Source: an uncultured Paraglaciecola sp.
Lineage (GTDB): Bacteria; Pseudomonadota; Gammaproteobacteria; Enterobacterales; Alteromonadaceae
Reading direction: 5' to 3'
DNA length: 51,966 nt
Assembly (NCBI RefSeq): GCF_937123705.1
Contig: NZ_CAKZKO010000210.1
Coordinates: forward strand, 1-51,966
A program made the translations under genes and the position numbers. The notes under the pieces were generated by a model. That model ran no database searches. It saw nothing but the letters and a program-made list of their open reading frames with translations, and was not told where the DNA came from. Numbering within the stretch: the stretch's first letter is position 1; every line of letters starts with the position of its first letter. Shown piece after piece: positions 17,676-26,981 of the stretch.

Positions 17676-18533
17676 ATGATTACAGAGAAAAAAGGTTTTT
17701 CGATCAATGGGTACTTAGCATTTTTTGTTGTTTTACCCATATTGCAGATTTGTTTTGGTGTTATGGTCGCTAACAAAATTTTGCTAGTGGTCAGTGTTAC
17801 ATTTTCAATTTTGGTACTTATTTGTTGGGCTGGCTTTTTTATGGTGCAACCAAATCAGGCAAAAGTTATGACATTATTTGGCAGTTATGTGGGAACTGAA
17901 AAACGTAATGGGCTGCGCTGGACTATCCCATTTTTTATGCGCAAGACTGTGTCCTTGCGTATTCGTAACTTCGAATCGGCCAAAATTAAAGTCAACGATA
18001 ACTTAGGGAATCCCATCGAAATTGCCACTATAGTTGTGTGGTCAGTGACGGATTCGGCTGAAGCCATGTTCGAAGTCGACGATTACGAAAGTTACGTTAC
18101 CATTCAAACCGAATCAGCTCTTAGAAATATGGCCAGCAGTTATGCTTATGATCCACAAGACGATGACAATGCTGACATTGCCTTACGCAGTCATCCGCAG
18201 CATATTTCTGAGATCTTAAAACAAGAAATCCAAGATCGTTTAGGTAAAGCGGGATTAACCGTTCATGAGGCTAAAATCAGTCATCTTGCATATTCAGCAG
18301 AAATTGCCAGTGCCATGCTGCAACGTCAACAGGCCACCGCCATTATTGCTGCTCGTAGCAAAATTGTGGAAGGGGCGGTAGGCATGGTTGAGATGGCGCT
18401 AGATAGGCTAAAATCTCAAGGTGTAGTGGAACTTGACGAAGAACGAAAAGCAATGATGGTAAGCAACTTGTTGGTGGTATTATGCGGCGACAAGAATGCA
18501 CAACCTATAGTGAATAGCGGTAGTTTATATTAA
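17676..18533 (+). CDS. SPFH/band-7 domain membrane protein
   Basis: 285 residues. I chose ATG 17676 over ATG 17664 because GGAG at 17666-17669 is placed correctly for it. Two N-terminal membrane helices (about 10-30 and 34-56) are followed by an SPFH domain starting at VQPNQAKVMTLFGSYVGT and running to about residue 215. A helical region with LQRQQATAIIAARSKIVEGAVGMV comes next. SPFH proteins oligomerise on membranes and act as scaffolds for proteases or lipid microdomains; which partner applies here is not visible. Its stop is four bases before the ribbon-helix-helix gene, so the two are cotranscribed and probably translationally coupled. Confidence 0.88.
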   Translation: MITEKKGFSINGYLAFFVVLPILQICFGVMVANKILLVVSVTFSILVLICWAGFFMVQPNQAKVMTLFGSYVGTEKRNGLRWTIPFFMRKTVSLRIRNFESAKIKVNDNLGNPIEIATIVVWSVTDSAEAMFEVDDYESYVTIQTESALRNMASSYAYDPQDDDNADIALRSHPQHISEILKQEIQDRLGKAGLTVHEAKISHLAYSAEIASAMLQRQQATAIIAARSKIVEGAVGMVEMALDRLKSQGVVELDEERKAMMVSNLLVVLCGDKNAQPIVNSGSLY

Positions 18534-18537
18534 TCCC

Positions 18538-18738
18538 ATGTCTAAAAAAGCTTTCCCTCTTAGAATAAACGCCGATGTACTAGCAGCGATGCAACGCTGG
18601 GCAGATGACGATCTGCGCAGCGTCAACGCCCAAATTGAATATGTGCTAAGAGACGCTTTAGTTAAACAAGGTCGCGTTAAACTCGTGCAAAAAACAACCA
18701 CTGAAGTTGTCGATGTAAAAGCAGCGAAAACAAAATAA
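18538..18738 (+). CDS. Arc-type ribbon-helix-helix protein
   Basis: 66 residues. The N-terminal 45 residues fit the Arc/MetJ ribbon-helix-helix pattern: a strand (AFPLRIN), then helix A (ADVLAAMQRWADDD), then helix B (SVNAQIEYVLRDALVKQG). The tail is Lys-rich. Such proteins bind DNA as dimers and often act as autoregulators or antitoxins, but no toxin gene is adjacent: its only partner is the SPFH gene four bases upstream. It may regulate that operon (inference). Confidence 0.85.
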   Translation: MSKKAFPLRINADVLAAMQRWADDDLRSVNAQIEYVLRDALVKQGRVKLVQKTTTEVVDVKAAKTK

Positions 18739-18767
18739 CCCAAGTACAACAATTGCACTTGGGTTAT
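18735..18767. terminator. Bidirectional terminator between convergent genes
   Basis: An 11-bp stem (18735-18745 with 18757-18767) around an 11-base loop, overlapping the stop codon of the ribbon-helix-helix gene. On the minus strand it is followed by a T-rich run, so it best serves the choice-of-anchor H gene. Confidence 0.72.
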
Positions 18768-18804
18768 GAAAGAACTTCAGGTTTACTAGGAACTAGCGCC
18801 TTGA

Positions 18805-19578
18805 TTAGGTGCTTTTAAATCTCGCTGAGTGATCAATTGTTAGGATGGATTGGTATAAATACCTACCTAGAACCATAGGAAGTAGTAATATCACTCCCCA
18901 GAAACCTAAGCTACCGCCATGCTCACGAACCACCACAACCTGGCTTTGTGCATAATCCGCACTTTCTAGTGGTAATAAGTATAAATCAGCATCATCGTTT
19001 CCATCATACACAGCCACTAATTCGTCATTATCGGCATCATACACTTCAATAAGTACTTCGTAATCGTCCGGCGAAAAACCAGTCACTAATTTACTTTCTA
19101 CTACAAAGCTATCGTTACTGTGATCTGAGAAAACACTAAAGTTTGAAGTGGTATGGTATTCCTTAAACACCTCATCTACACCTAAATATAATACCGCATA
19201 GACACGAGCTGTGTGGTAGTCGGTGTCCACATCAAATTCCACTGAGAAGTGATTAAAATAACCGTCTCTGTCTTCATCACCCTGAAAAGATACCCAAGCA
19301 TCAAATACCCAAAACTCGTGATTAACGCTCTGCTCGCTCGGTCGCGCCGTTAACATTTTGGCATATGTTTGCGGCTTACTTTTTACTGACCTTGCGGTTG
19401 TTGATTGAGCCATTGGGCTCATGTTAGCCTGGCCCTGCTGTGAGGTGGTAAAGACCTCAGCACTAGTTTTTTCAAACTGAGTTTCAGTAGATTGAGCACT
19501 CCAACTACCCGCTTCTGCGCCCCACACTATATTCGATACAAATAAACTACTTAATACTAACCATGCGACATTTTTCAT
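18805..19578 (-). CDS. Choice-of-anchor H family surface protein (GlyGly-CTERM-like)
   Basis: 257 residues. Signal peptide 1-20. A Ser/Thr/Gln-rich spacer leads to a conserved domain from about residue 85 (FWVFDAWVSFQGDEDRDGYFNHFSVEFDVDTDY) rich in Asp and aromatic strands. Near residue 220 the tail EHGGSLGFWGVILLLP starts a hydrophobic helix followed by basic residues. GGSLG plus a helix is the GlyGly-CTERM type signal, cleaved by a rhombosortase. Members of this family carry different anchors in different species, hence the name. The molecular role is unknown. AAGGAAA upstream supports the ATG. Unusually, the tail after the helix is long (about 20 residues). Confidence 0.78.
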   Translation of the reverse strand: MKNVAWLVLSSLFVSNIVWGAEAGSWSAQSTETQFEKTSAEVFTTSQQGQANMSPMAQSTTARSVKSKPQTYAKMLTARPSEQSVNHEFWVFDAWVSFQGDEDRDGYFNHFSVEFDVDTDYHTARVYAVLYLGVDEVFKEYHTTSNFSVFSDHSNDSFVVESKLVTGFSPDDYEVLIEVYDADNDELVAVYDGNDDADLYLLPLESADYAQSQVVVVREHGGSLGFWGVILLLPMVLGRYLYQSILTIDHSARFKST

Positions 19579-19735
19579 TTAGTTTTCCTTTTCAAACTGG
19601 CGTTATGCCTACTCTCTTTTTCAATGGCTATTAGTGTGGAATGCGATACATGAACAAAAACTGAAGAGGAACTTAATAGTAGTAAACCATAGTATAAATA
19701 GTGACAATATCACTGAGTACTTCGCTATAAACGCC

Positions 19736-20569
19736 CTACTTAAAACCGCGACTTTCCTTAATCAACTCGTAGGCAGATTGAATATCTTGGGTCTTATTTT
19801 TTGCGAGCTCTAGCGCCTGTTTAGGTAAGCCTTTTGACACTAGTTTGTCGGGGTGATGTTCGCTCATCAATTTGCGGTAGGCCTTTTTGATAGTCTTATT
19901 ATCTTCACTCTTGGTCACGCCGAGGATTTTATAAGCATCATTCAGTGATTGTTGTGAAGAGTATTTCTGTCCATTGCTACCTTGCTTAGTACCGGCTCTG
20001 AAACGCATTTCTGCCTCAAACGCCGACATAAGATACATTAAATCCCTTTGACTAAAACCTAAGTACTGAGAGACAGCTTCCAAAATTGCTTGCTCGGCTT
20101 TGTCTAGTTTGCCGTCTACGTAAGCTGCTTGAATAAGTATTTCTAAAAACACCTGCAATATGTCGCGACGACCATGGCAAGACTCTTTAAATTCCTTCAC
20201 AGTCTGTTTCAACGGGAACTCTTCCGCTTTGCCGTCTCTAAACGCTTGCTGCGCCTCTTTGCGCATGTCGGCTTCTAGGTTCATTTGATCCATCAGGGCA
20301 CTGGCCATGCGGATCTCCACATCACTTACCTTACCATCAGCTTTGGCAATATGCCCCATCACTGAAAACAAGCAATGAAAAAAGATAGCTTGGGACTTGA
20401 AATCATCTTGCCCCATTGAAAAACGGCCAAACCCACCGTTTTGGTTAAAATCTTGGCTATATCCTTTGTCAAACATATATCCAACAAAAAAGCCCAAAAC
20501 TGCACCTAGAATACGGCCAAACATAAAGCCAAAAATAGTACCTAAAATTCTACCTATCATTTTTTCCAT
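19736..20569 (-). CDS. djlA: DnaJ-like co-chaperone DjlA
   Basis: 277 residues. A glycine-rich N-terminal membrane helix with GxxxG spacing (residues 5-31) is the dimerising anchor. A TerB-like helical domain spans about 55-190. The C-terminal J domain (about 208-277) contains HPD at 239-241 within HHPDKLVSKGLP, so it can stimulate DnaK at the inner membrane. The start overlaps the end of murU by 20 bp; a second ATG at 20560 (MIGRIL) is an alternative. The amgK-murU-djlA order divergent from lptD is common in this group. Confidence 0.95.
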   Translation of the reverse strand: MEKMIGRILGTIFGFMFGRILGAVLGFFVGYMFDKGYSQDFNQNGGFGRFSMGQDDFKSQAIFFHCLFSVMGHIAKADGKVSDVEIRMASALMDQMNLEADMRKEAQQAFRDGKAEEFPLKQTVKEFKESCHGRRDILQVFLEILIQAAYVDGKLDKAEQAILEAVSQYLGFSQRDLMYLMSAFEAEMRFRAGTKQGSNGQKYSSQQSLNDAYKILGVTKSEDNKTIKKAYRKLMSEHHPDKLVSKGLPKQALELAKNKTQDIQSAYELIKESRGFK

Positions 20570-21251
20570 TAACTTTTATTGTATTTAATTCGCCCAATCG
20601 TTGCGGCGTACCTACATCTGTCCACTGCCCAGTAAAATACTGAGCGCTTATTTTTTCACGCTTTATGGCATCTCGCCACATAGGTGGTAAAGGTTTTACG
20701 TCAATGCTTTGTTGGCTAAAAAAGCGTTTATGATACATAGCAATACCGCTAAAGGTTAATTTGCAACCCAACGTAGGATGCAGCCTATGGTTATCCAAGT
20801 AGAAATCCCCATCAGGATTATGCTGAGGGTTATTTACCATAACCAAGTGCGCCTCAATACCATCTGGAAAATGTGCGGGGAGTTTATCAAAATCAAAGTC
20901 AGTAAAAATATCACCGTTGACCACAGTAAAGACCTCATGATGGTCGTTCGGACATAATAAGGGCAAAGCATTGATAATCCCACCAGCGGTTTCAAGTGCT
21001 GCAACTTCAGGAGAATAAACTATCTCTAGGCCAAATCGTTTCCCTGTACCAATTGCACTTTCAATTTGTTGACCCAGCCATGCATGATTAATAATCACTC
21101 GCTGGTAATCAGCTTGCTTAAGCGCTTCAAGGTGGTATTCAATTAATGATTTCCCTCTGACTTTTAACAAAGGTTTAGGCACTGCATCGGTTAAAGGCCG
21201 CATACGCTCGCCTCTTCCAGCTGCAAGGATCATAGCGGTATTAAGTCTCAT
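20550..21251 (-). CDS. murU: N-acetylmuramate alpha-1-phosphate uridylyltransferase MurU
   Basis: 233 residues. Nucleotidyltransferase fold with the N-terminal signature AAGRGERMRPLTDAVPKPLL and a VVNGDIFTDFDFD metal-binding segment near residue 110. It joins MurNAc-1-phosphate to UTP, giving UDP-MurNAc in the cell-wall recycling route that bypasses de novo synthesis. Its start lies inside the end of amgK (11-bp overlap), so the kinase and uridylyltransferase are coupled. A generic sugar-1-phosphate nucleotidyltransferase is the fallback, but the amgK neighbour favours MurU. Confidence 0.92.
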   Translation of the reverse strand: MRLNTAMILAAGRGERMRPLTDAVPKPLLKVRGKSLIEYHLEALKQADYQRVIINHAWLGQQIESAIGTGKRFGLEIVYSPEVAALETAGGIINALPLLCPNDHHEVFTVVNGDIFTDFDFDKLPAHFPDGIEAHLVMVNNPQHNPDGDFYLDNHRLHPTLGCKLTFSGIAMYHKRFFSQQSIDVKPLPPMWRDAIKREKISAQYFTGQWTDVGTPQRLGELNTIKVNGKNDR

Positions 21252-22266
21252 GCTTACTCACCTGCAATTTTTGCAACACACTGGGTAACACTCGCTCTTG
21301 AACAAAATAGCTAAAATCACCATATTCTGGATACTGAACCGTTTCAGCAATCAAATAATTTAGGGTGTGGGGGATATCAAACAAATAACTTGATTTATCA
21401 TCACGTAAATACAAACGGGCAAAAATACCTGCAATTTTGGTGTGCCTTTGTATTCCCACGCAATCAAACCATTTTTTAAATTCGGCCCAAGAATACTGAG
21501 AGTAATATTCACCATGCCAATTTTTTAGCCACTGCAGCACTTTGGGTTGTGGCCAATCTTGATAACTATCTCTTAAAAGCGATACCGCATCATAAGTAAT
21601 GGGCCCAACTACCGCATCTTGAAAATCAATCACACCAATCTCATCATTTTCTAGCAGCATTAAATTGCGTGAATGATAATCTCGGTGCATCCCCGCCTTT
21701 GGTTGACTTAAACAAGCATTCTTGATGGATTCAAAAGCCTGACTCAGCATAGATTTTTCTGAAGGAGTAAGGCTTAACTGCAAATATTTATCCAATAACC
21801 ATTCGGGAAAAATACTCAGCTCCCTGTCTATAAACTCAGCATCAAAATCTGGCAATGGGCCCGACTGGGTCAATACACAGCTTTGTATTATAGGAATATT
21901 AGCGAGTGCTTTTGGATACAACTGATCACAGCAGTCCACTGACAATACGTCGCTAAACATATGATTACCAAAGTCTTGTTGAATGTAAAAACCCTGAGCA
22001 AAATCATAAGCATATACTTGAGGTACTTTCACACCTTTTTCTCGGTAGCTCTGTGCTACGGCAATAAACTTGCTGGCATCTTCAAACTCTATAGGTGCGT
22101 CAACCGCAATAAATGTTTGGTTATTCGATGCAAATCGAAAATACCGACGAAACCCCGCATCGCCTGCAACTATTTCAAGCACATCACAGTCATAGTCTGT
22201 ACTTTGGTTAATCCAAGTGCGTAATTGTTGTTGGCGAAGTTGCTTACTTGATAACTGTTTTTTCAA
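21241..22266 (-). CDS. amgK: N-acetylmuramate/N-acetylglucosamine kinase AmgK
   Basis: 341 residues with an aminoglycoside-phosphotransferase fold. The catalytic loop is MHRDYHSRNLM (about residues 198-208) and the metal-binding segment is VIDFQDA. AmgK makes MurNAc-1-phosphate at the anomeric position, the step before MurU. The start codon appears to be TTG at 22266, with AAGAG upstream; no ATG fits better. It is divergent from lptD across about 150 bp. Confidence 0.92.
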   Translation of the reverse strand: MKKQLSSKQLRQQQLRTWINQSTDYDCDVLEIVAGDAGFRRYFRFASNNQTFIAVDAPIEFEDASKFIAVAQSYREKGVKVPQVYAYDFAQGFYIQQDFGNHMFSDVLSVDCCDQLYPKALANIPIIQSCVLTQSGPLPDFDAEFIDRELSIFPEWLLDKYLQLSLTPSEKSMLSQAFESIKNACLSQPKAGMHRDYHSRNLMLLENDEIGVIDFQDAVVGPITYDAVSLLRDSYQDWPQPKVLQWLKNWHGEYYSQYSWAEFKKWFDCVGIQRHTKIAGIFARLYLRDDKSSYLFDIPHTLNYLIAETVQYPEYGDFSYFVQERVLPSVLQKLQVSKHET

Positions 22267-22416
22267 AGGTATCTCTTATGATTACGCATTGTTGGCCGTT
22301 GAATGAAACTCAAGAATGGCGAAATATGGCTTTTTTTGCAAGTTTACTGGTAAATCCCATTGAAACCTTTAAAATTATGCTTTTACTGCCTCTTTTAAAT
22401 GCAACTTTAGGTCACT

Positions 22417-24612
22417 TTGTACTTGTCTAGTATACAAAACAAACAATGCTTACTTATTTGTCTTCTATTGATGACGACTGGGCTAGCCGATGCTCAAGAA
22501 GCCTGTTTTGTACCCTTAGTGGGGCCGAATTTTAAAAATTCGTTAGTTGAAGGGCAAATTCAAGTCAAATCTGAATATAGCGAAATTAATCAAGATACCT
22601 TTGCGCAATTCAAAGGCAAAGTAGAAATTGACAGCATCCATGCAAGAATCAAAGCTGATGATGCATTACTTAATAGTCAAACTCAAACATTAAGCGCCAC
22701 AGGTAACGTCAGCTTTCAAGACAACAACATCACTGTCTCCAGCCAAAATGTACAGCTCAATAGGCTGTCAAATGAACTACTTATTGAAGGATCTTTATAC
22801 CAGCTAAATAATGTTCAAGGTCACGGCAAAGCCGATAAAATTAGTTTGGGTGAAAGTACAGGTATTAATCTTATTGAATCCAGTTTTACAACCTGCCCTG
22901 TAGATGACGAAGTGTGGCGTATTCAGGCCAGTAATATTGAAATCACACCTAATCAATCTAGAGGCGTAGTGAAGCACGCGCGATTTTATATTAAAGACGT
23001 ACCTGTACTGTATTTACCTTATTTTTCCTTTCCTATAAACGATCAAAGACAGTCAGGCATTTTGTACCCGTCGATTTCCAGCAATAGCTCCACCGGCGTG
23101 AGCATTGAACAGCCGGTATATTGGAATATTGCCCCCAATTATGATTTAACCTTTACCCCAAGATTAATGACTGACCGAGGACTACAGCTTAAAACTGAAT
23201 TCAGATATTTAACTCAACAACATTCAGGGCAAGCAAATGTTGAATATTTACCAAATGATCAGGATCTAAACGACAACAGCGAACGTTATTTTTATCGATT
23301 AGTTCATAGCGGTCAAGTGGGTCAAAATTGGCGCGTTAACGCCGATATTAATGGATTAAGTGACGATAATTACATAGTTGATCTTGGCTCAGATTATTAC
23401 AATCGGGCCGATACTCATCTCTATAAAACCTTAGGCTTAAGCTATTTTTCACAAAAATTAGATGTCACAGCGCAATTTAGAGACTTTGAAGTTTTAGGTG
23501 ACCATCCAGATAGTTATCGCGCCTTACCCGAAGTGAGACTGAATTATTTAACCCCAATTGGCTTAGGTGCAGAATTTCAAATCCACTCCGAACTCGCCTA
23601 TTTTGAAAATAGTGAAACCGATAGCCCTACAGCAACACGTTTTCATATTGCGCCCACAGTGCGCTACCCATTTCAAAATCAGTGGAGCGAATTTTTAGCA
23701 GAAGCCACTGTATTGCATACACGTTACAAACAAAAGAACATCCAAAACTTAGCCCTTGAAGAAGACGTATCACGCACCTTAGGTCAAGCCAAGATTTTTG
23801 GCTCACTAGCATTCGAAAGAGCGGCAACTTGGTTTGGCGCGCAAGCTACTCATACCTTTGAACCCAAAATCCAATATTTGTATACCAGCTTCAAAGATCA
23901 AAGTAACATTGGTCAATACGACACCACCCGTTTATTCAATGATTTTTCAGGGTTATTCAGAGGCCAAGAATTTACTGGCCTTGATCGCATCAGCGACAAT
24001 AATCAAATAACCTTAGGTATGACCTCAAGATTCATCGATAAAAATAACCAAGAACGATTTAAGCTTAGCCTTGGACAAATATTCTATTTAGAAGATAATC
24101 AAGTGCTTGACGCCACTAAAGATGATGATCGTTCAGCACTCGCTGCCGAACTGGACTGGCAAATTGGCAGTAAGTGGTATGTGCACACTCAAGCACAAGT
24201 ATCGACTGTCACTGATAAAATTGAACGCAGTAGTTTGTCTCTAGAATATCAACTTGCTAAAAATAAAATCATGCAAATAAACCACCGCTATGTCAGAGAT
24301 TTATCTGCTGAAAAAATTAGTCAAGTAGGCATCACGGCCAGCTGGCCCCTTAGTACTAATTGGCAATGGGTAGGTCGCTGGTACCATGATTTAGAACGCA
24401 ATCGAACAGTAGAAAGCTACGCTGGCCTGCAATATGAATCCTGTTGCTGGACTGTTAGCCTTGTGGCGCAGCGAAATTTAAGCAACCGTTTCGATGTAAA
24501 TGGGGCGCAAAGTACCAATGAATTTGAATCGGGCTTTCATGTATACTTCACCACACGAAACTTATTGAGAGAAGGTTTGTTTGGATACAGACGCCCCTAC
24601 TTATTGAACTAA
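22417..24612 (+). CDS. lptD: LPS-assembly protein LptD
   Basis: 731 residues. Signal peptide up to about residue 26 (GLADA). The N-terminal periplasmic jellyroll (about 45-180) takes LPS from LptA, and the rest is the outer-membrane barrel that inserts LPS with LptE. The four cysteines that form the two key disulfides are all present: C30, C160, and the pair C676-C677 in ESCCW. The start is uncertain: TTG 22417 has AGG eight bases upstream, and TTG 22423 is also in frame; no ATG precedes the signal peptide. It leads the lptD-surA-pdxA-rsmA-apaG-apaH run. Confidence 0.96.
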   Translation: MYLSSIQNKQCLLICLLLMTTGLADAQEACFVPLVGPNFKNSLVEGQIQVKSEYSEINQDTFAQFKGKVEIDSIHARIKADDALLNSQTQTLSATGNVSFQDNNITVSSQNVQLNRLSNELLIEGSLYQLNNVQGHGKADKISLGESTGINLIESSFTTCPVDDEVWRIQASNIEITPNQSRGVVKHARFYIKDVPVLYLPYFSFPINDQRQSGILYPSISSNSSTGVSIEQPVYWNIAPNYDLTFTPRLMTDRGLQLKTEFRYLTQQHSGQANVEYLPNDQDLNDNSERYFYRLVHSGQVGQNWRVNADINGLSDDNYIVDLGSDYYNRADTHLYKTLGLSYFSQKLDVTAQFRDFEVLGDHPDSYRALPEVRLNYLTPIGLGAEFQIHSELAYFENSETDSPTATRFHIAPTVRYPFQNQWSEFLAEATVLHTRYKQKNIQNLALEEDVSRTLGQAKIFGSLAFERAATWFGAQATHTFEPKIQYLYTSFKDQSNIGQYDTTRLFNDFSGLFRGQEFTGLDRISDNNQITLGMTSRFIDKNNQERFKLSLGQIFYLEDNQVLDATKDDDRSALAAELDWQIGSKWYVHTQAQVSTVTDKIERSSLSLEYQLAKNKIMQINHRYVRDLSAEKISQVGITASWPLSTNWQWVGRWYHDLERNRTVESYAGLQYESCCWTVSLVAQRNLSNRFDVNGAQSTNEFESGFHVYFTTRNLLREGLFGYRRPYLLN

Positions 24613-24704
24613 TTTGGGTTTCAACCAACTAATCGTTGCAAACCTTTTCGACACACTCACGGGCGTATGTAAAAACGCCAATAACTAAAAAAGTATAGAT
24701 AACC

Positions 24705-25997
24705 ATGAAAGTATTAGTCGTCGCCTTTATAATCAGCTCTATCTTATCATTCAAGACAGCAGCAGCCCCTGAATTGTTAGACAGCGTCGCTGTGATCGTT
24801 GATCAAGGTGTTGTGTTAGAAAGCCAAATTGAAGAATTAATTTCTGTTGTAAAACGAAACGCAGCGCTTAACCAGCAAACCCTGCCTTCAGATCGCGTGT
24901 TGCGCACTCAATCAATTGAAAAGCTTATTATTGACAATTTACAAATGCAGTTGGCTGAACGTATGGGCATTCAGGTAAGCGATCCTCAGTTAGAACAAAC
25001 CATAGCAAACATTGCTCGAGGCGAGAAAATGGACATGACCCAATTTCGAGCCAAAATTCTTAAAGAAGGCGTCACTTACGACACCTACCGAGAAGAAATC
25101 CGCAAAGAACTTATTCTTGGAGAAGTACGCAGAGCCAATGTACGTCGCCGTGTATACATCACCGAACAGGAGATCAATAATCTTGTCAAACTCATTGATG
25201 AACAAGGCGACCAGCAAGCAGAATTTAATTTGGGGCATATTTTAATAGAATTTCCACCCGAGCCTACGGATGACGACATCCAAAAGGCGAAAACCCGTGC
25301 TGAGAAAGTAATTGAACTGCTCACTAATGGATCAGATTTTGCAAAAATAGCCACAGCTTCCTCGGGAGGCTCTCGGGCTTTAGAAGGGGGAGATTTAGGG
25401 TGGATGAATATTAACTCTATGCCGACCTTATTTGCCGAAGCAGTACAGAAAAAATCTAAAGATGACTTAATAGGACCCATTAGAAGTGGCGCCGGTTTTC
25501 ATATCCTGAAAATTAAAGATCTCCGAGGCATAGAGAAAATAGAAGTGGCCGAAGTTAATTCACGACATATCTTAATTAAGCCCACTGTTATTTTAAGTGA
25601 CGAAAAAGCGGAGAATATGCTTAAGGATTTTCGAGAGAAAATTTTAGCGGGGGAACTAGACTTTGCGGCCTTAGCCAAAGAGCATTCAGCGGATCCTGGC
25701 TCAGCACTGAAAGGCGGAGACTTGGGCTGGGCAGACCCCAATATTTATGTGCCTGAATTCAAAGACACCCTAGCTCAACTAGAGATCGATGAAATCAGCC
25801 AGCCAGTGCGATCAGTACACGGCTGGCATCTTATGCAATTAACCGGTAAACGCATCGGGGATGCAACCGAACAGCGTAAACAAGACAAAGCCTACCAGCT
25901 ATTATTTCAACGTAAATTTGCAGAAGAATCTGATGTTTGGATACGGGAAATACGCGCCAGTGCCTATATTGAAGTTCTCCCCCAGCAAGGCAAGTAA
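24705..25997 (+). CDS. surA: Periplasmic chaperone/peptidyl-prolyl isomerase SurA
   Basis: 430 residues. Signal peptide of about 20 residues (ending KTAAA). The N-terminal SurA domain (about 22-165) is followed by two parvulin-type domains, the first near 175-275 (GHILIEFP, then GGDLGWMN) and the second near 287-385 (SRHILIKP, then GGDLGWAD). It helps outer-membrane proteins such as LptD fold, which fits its position 92 bp after lptD. A short weak hairpin (24662-24679) is in the gap. The stop is directly followed by the pdxA start. Confidence 0.97.
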   Translation: MKVLVVAFIISSILSFKTAAAPELLDSVAVIVDQGVVLESQIEELISVVKRNAALNQQTLPSDRVLRTQSIEKLIIDNLQMQLAERMGIQVSDPQLEQTIANIARGEKMDMTQFRAKILKEGVTYDTYREEIRKELILGEVRRANVRRRVYITEQEINNLVKLIDEQGDQQAEFNLGHILIEFPPEPTDDDIQKAKTRAEKVIELLTNGSDFAKIATASSGGSRALEGGDLGWMNINSMPTLFAEAVQKKSKDDLIGPIRSGAGFHILKIKDLRGIEKIEVAEVNSRHILIKPTVILSDEKAENMLKDFREKILAGELDFAALAKEHSADPGSALKGGDLGWADPNIYVPEFKDTLAQLEIDEISQPVRSVHGWHLMQLTGKRIGDATEQRKQDKAYQLLFQRKFAEESDVWIREIRASAYIEVLPQQGK

Positions 25998-26981
25998 TTG
26001 AAACCATTAAAATTAGCCATAACCCCTGGTGAACCTGCGGGCATAGGCCCTGATTTACTTATCACTGTCGCCCAGCAAGAGTGGCCAGCGCAGCTCGTTG
26101 TCTTTGCGGATGGCGACATGCTCAGACAACGAGCTGAGCAGCTGCAGTTAAATATTACCTTTGTTCCCTATGACGAGAGCCTTGAGCACACATTACCGGC
26201 TGGGCATATATTTTTGGTGGATATTAAAACTAAGGCAAAGGTTATCTGCGGCCAACTAGATAGCGAAAATGGTCACTATGTTGTGGAAACTTTGCGCCAA
26301 GCCTGTAAGAAAAATCTAGACGGTGAGTTTGATGCAGTTGTCACAGGCCCGGTGCACAAAGGCATTATTAATGAAGCGGGTATTTCTTTTAGTGGACATA
26401 CTGAGTTTTTTGCTTACGAATCTAATACCAATGATGTGGTTATGATGCTAGCAACAGAAGGCCTTAGAGTTGTGCTTGCCACTACTCATATTCCCTTGGC
26501 CTATGTATCAAAAGCCATTACTTTTGAACGTTTGCACAAAGTTCTGCACATAGTTAATACCGATTTAATGCTGAAGTTTGGTATCAAAAAACCCCGTATT
26601 TTTGTGTGTGGTTTAAATCCCCATGCCGGTGAAAATGGCCATATTGGTAAGGAAGAAATTCTTGTCATTAATCCTGCCTTAGATGCGTTGCGAGCCGAAG
26701 GACTAAACATCACTGGGCCGTTAGCGGCTGATACTATTTTTAACCCCAAATACCTAGAGCAAGCAGATGCTGTTTTAGCCATGTATCATGACCAAGGACT
26801 GCCCGTATTAAAATACAAAGGCTTTGGTGCATCAGTAAACATTACCTTAGGTCTACCCTTTATTCGTACCTCTGTCGATCATGGGACGGCGTTAGACTTA
26901 GCTGGTACAGGCCAGGCAGATGTTGGCAGTTTTAACCTTGCCATCAAACAAGCCATATCAATAGCGGCGAAAAAACAATGA
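25998..26981 (+). CDS. pdxA: 4-hydroxythreonine-4-phosphate dehydrogenase PdxA
   Basis: 327 residues. Performs the NAD-dependent oxidation of 4-phosphohydroxy-L-threonine in pyridoxal phosphate synthesis. Motifs seen: the N-terminal TPGEPAGIGPD, the metal ligand region SGHTEFFAY near residue 135, GLNPHAGENGHIG near 210, and AMYHDQGLPVLKYKGFG near 262. The start is TTG at 25998, immediately after the surA TAA, with AAGG about ten bases upstream. It overlaps rsmA by four bases (ATGA). Confidence 0.97.
   Translation: MKPLKLAITPGEPAGIGPDLLITVAQQEWPAQLVVFADGDMLRQRAEQLQLNITFVPYDESLEHTLPAGHIFLVDIKTKAKVICGQLDSENGHYVVETLRQACKKNLDGEFDAVVTGPVHKGIINEAGISFSGHTEFFAYESNTNDVVMMLATEGLRVVLATTHIPLAYVSKAITFERLHKVLHIVNTDLMLKFGIKKPRIFVCGLNPHAGENGHIGKEEILVINPALDALRAEGLNITGPLAADTIFNPKYLEQADAVLAMYHDQGLPVLKYKGFGASVNITLGLPFIRTSVDHGTALDLAGTGQADVGSFNLAIKQAISIAAKKQ

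Noticed and set aside
22248..22430. 60-codon frame between amgK and lptD
   Set aside because: Overlaps the start of lptD and the divergent promoter region, with no Shine-Dalgarno and no family resemblance.
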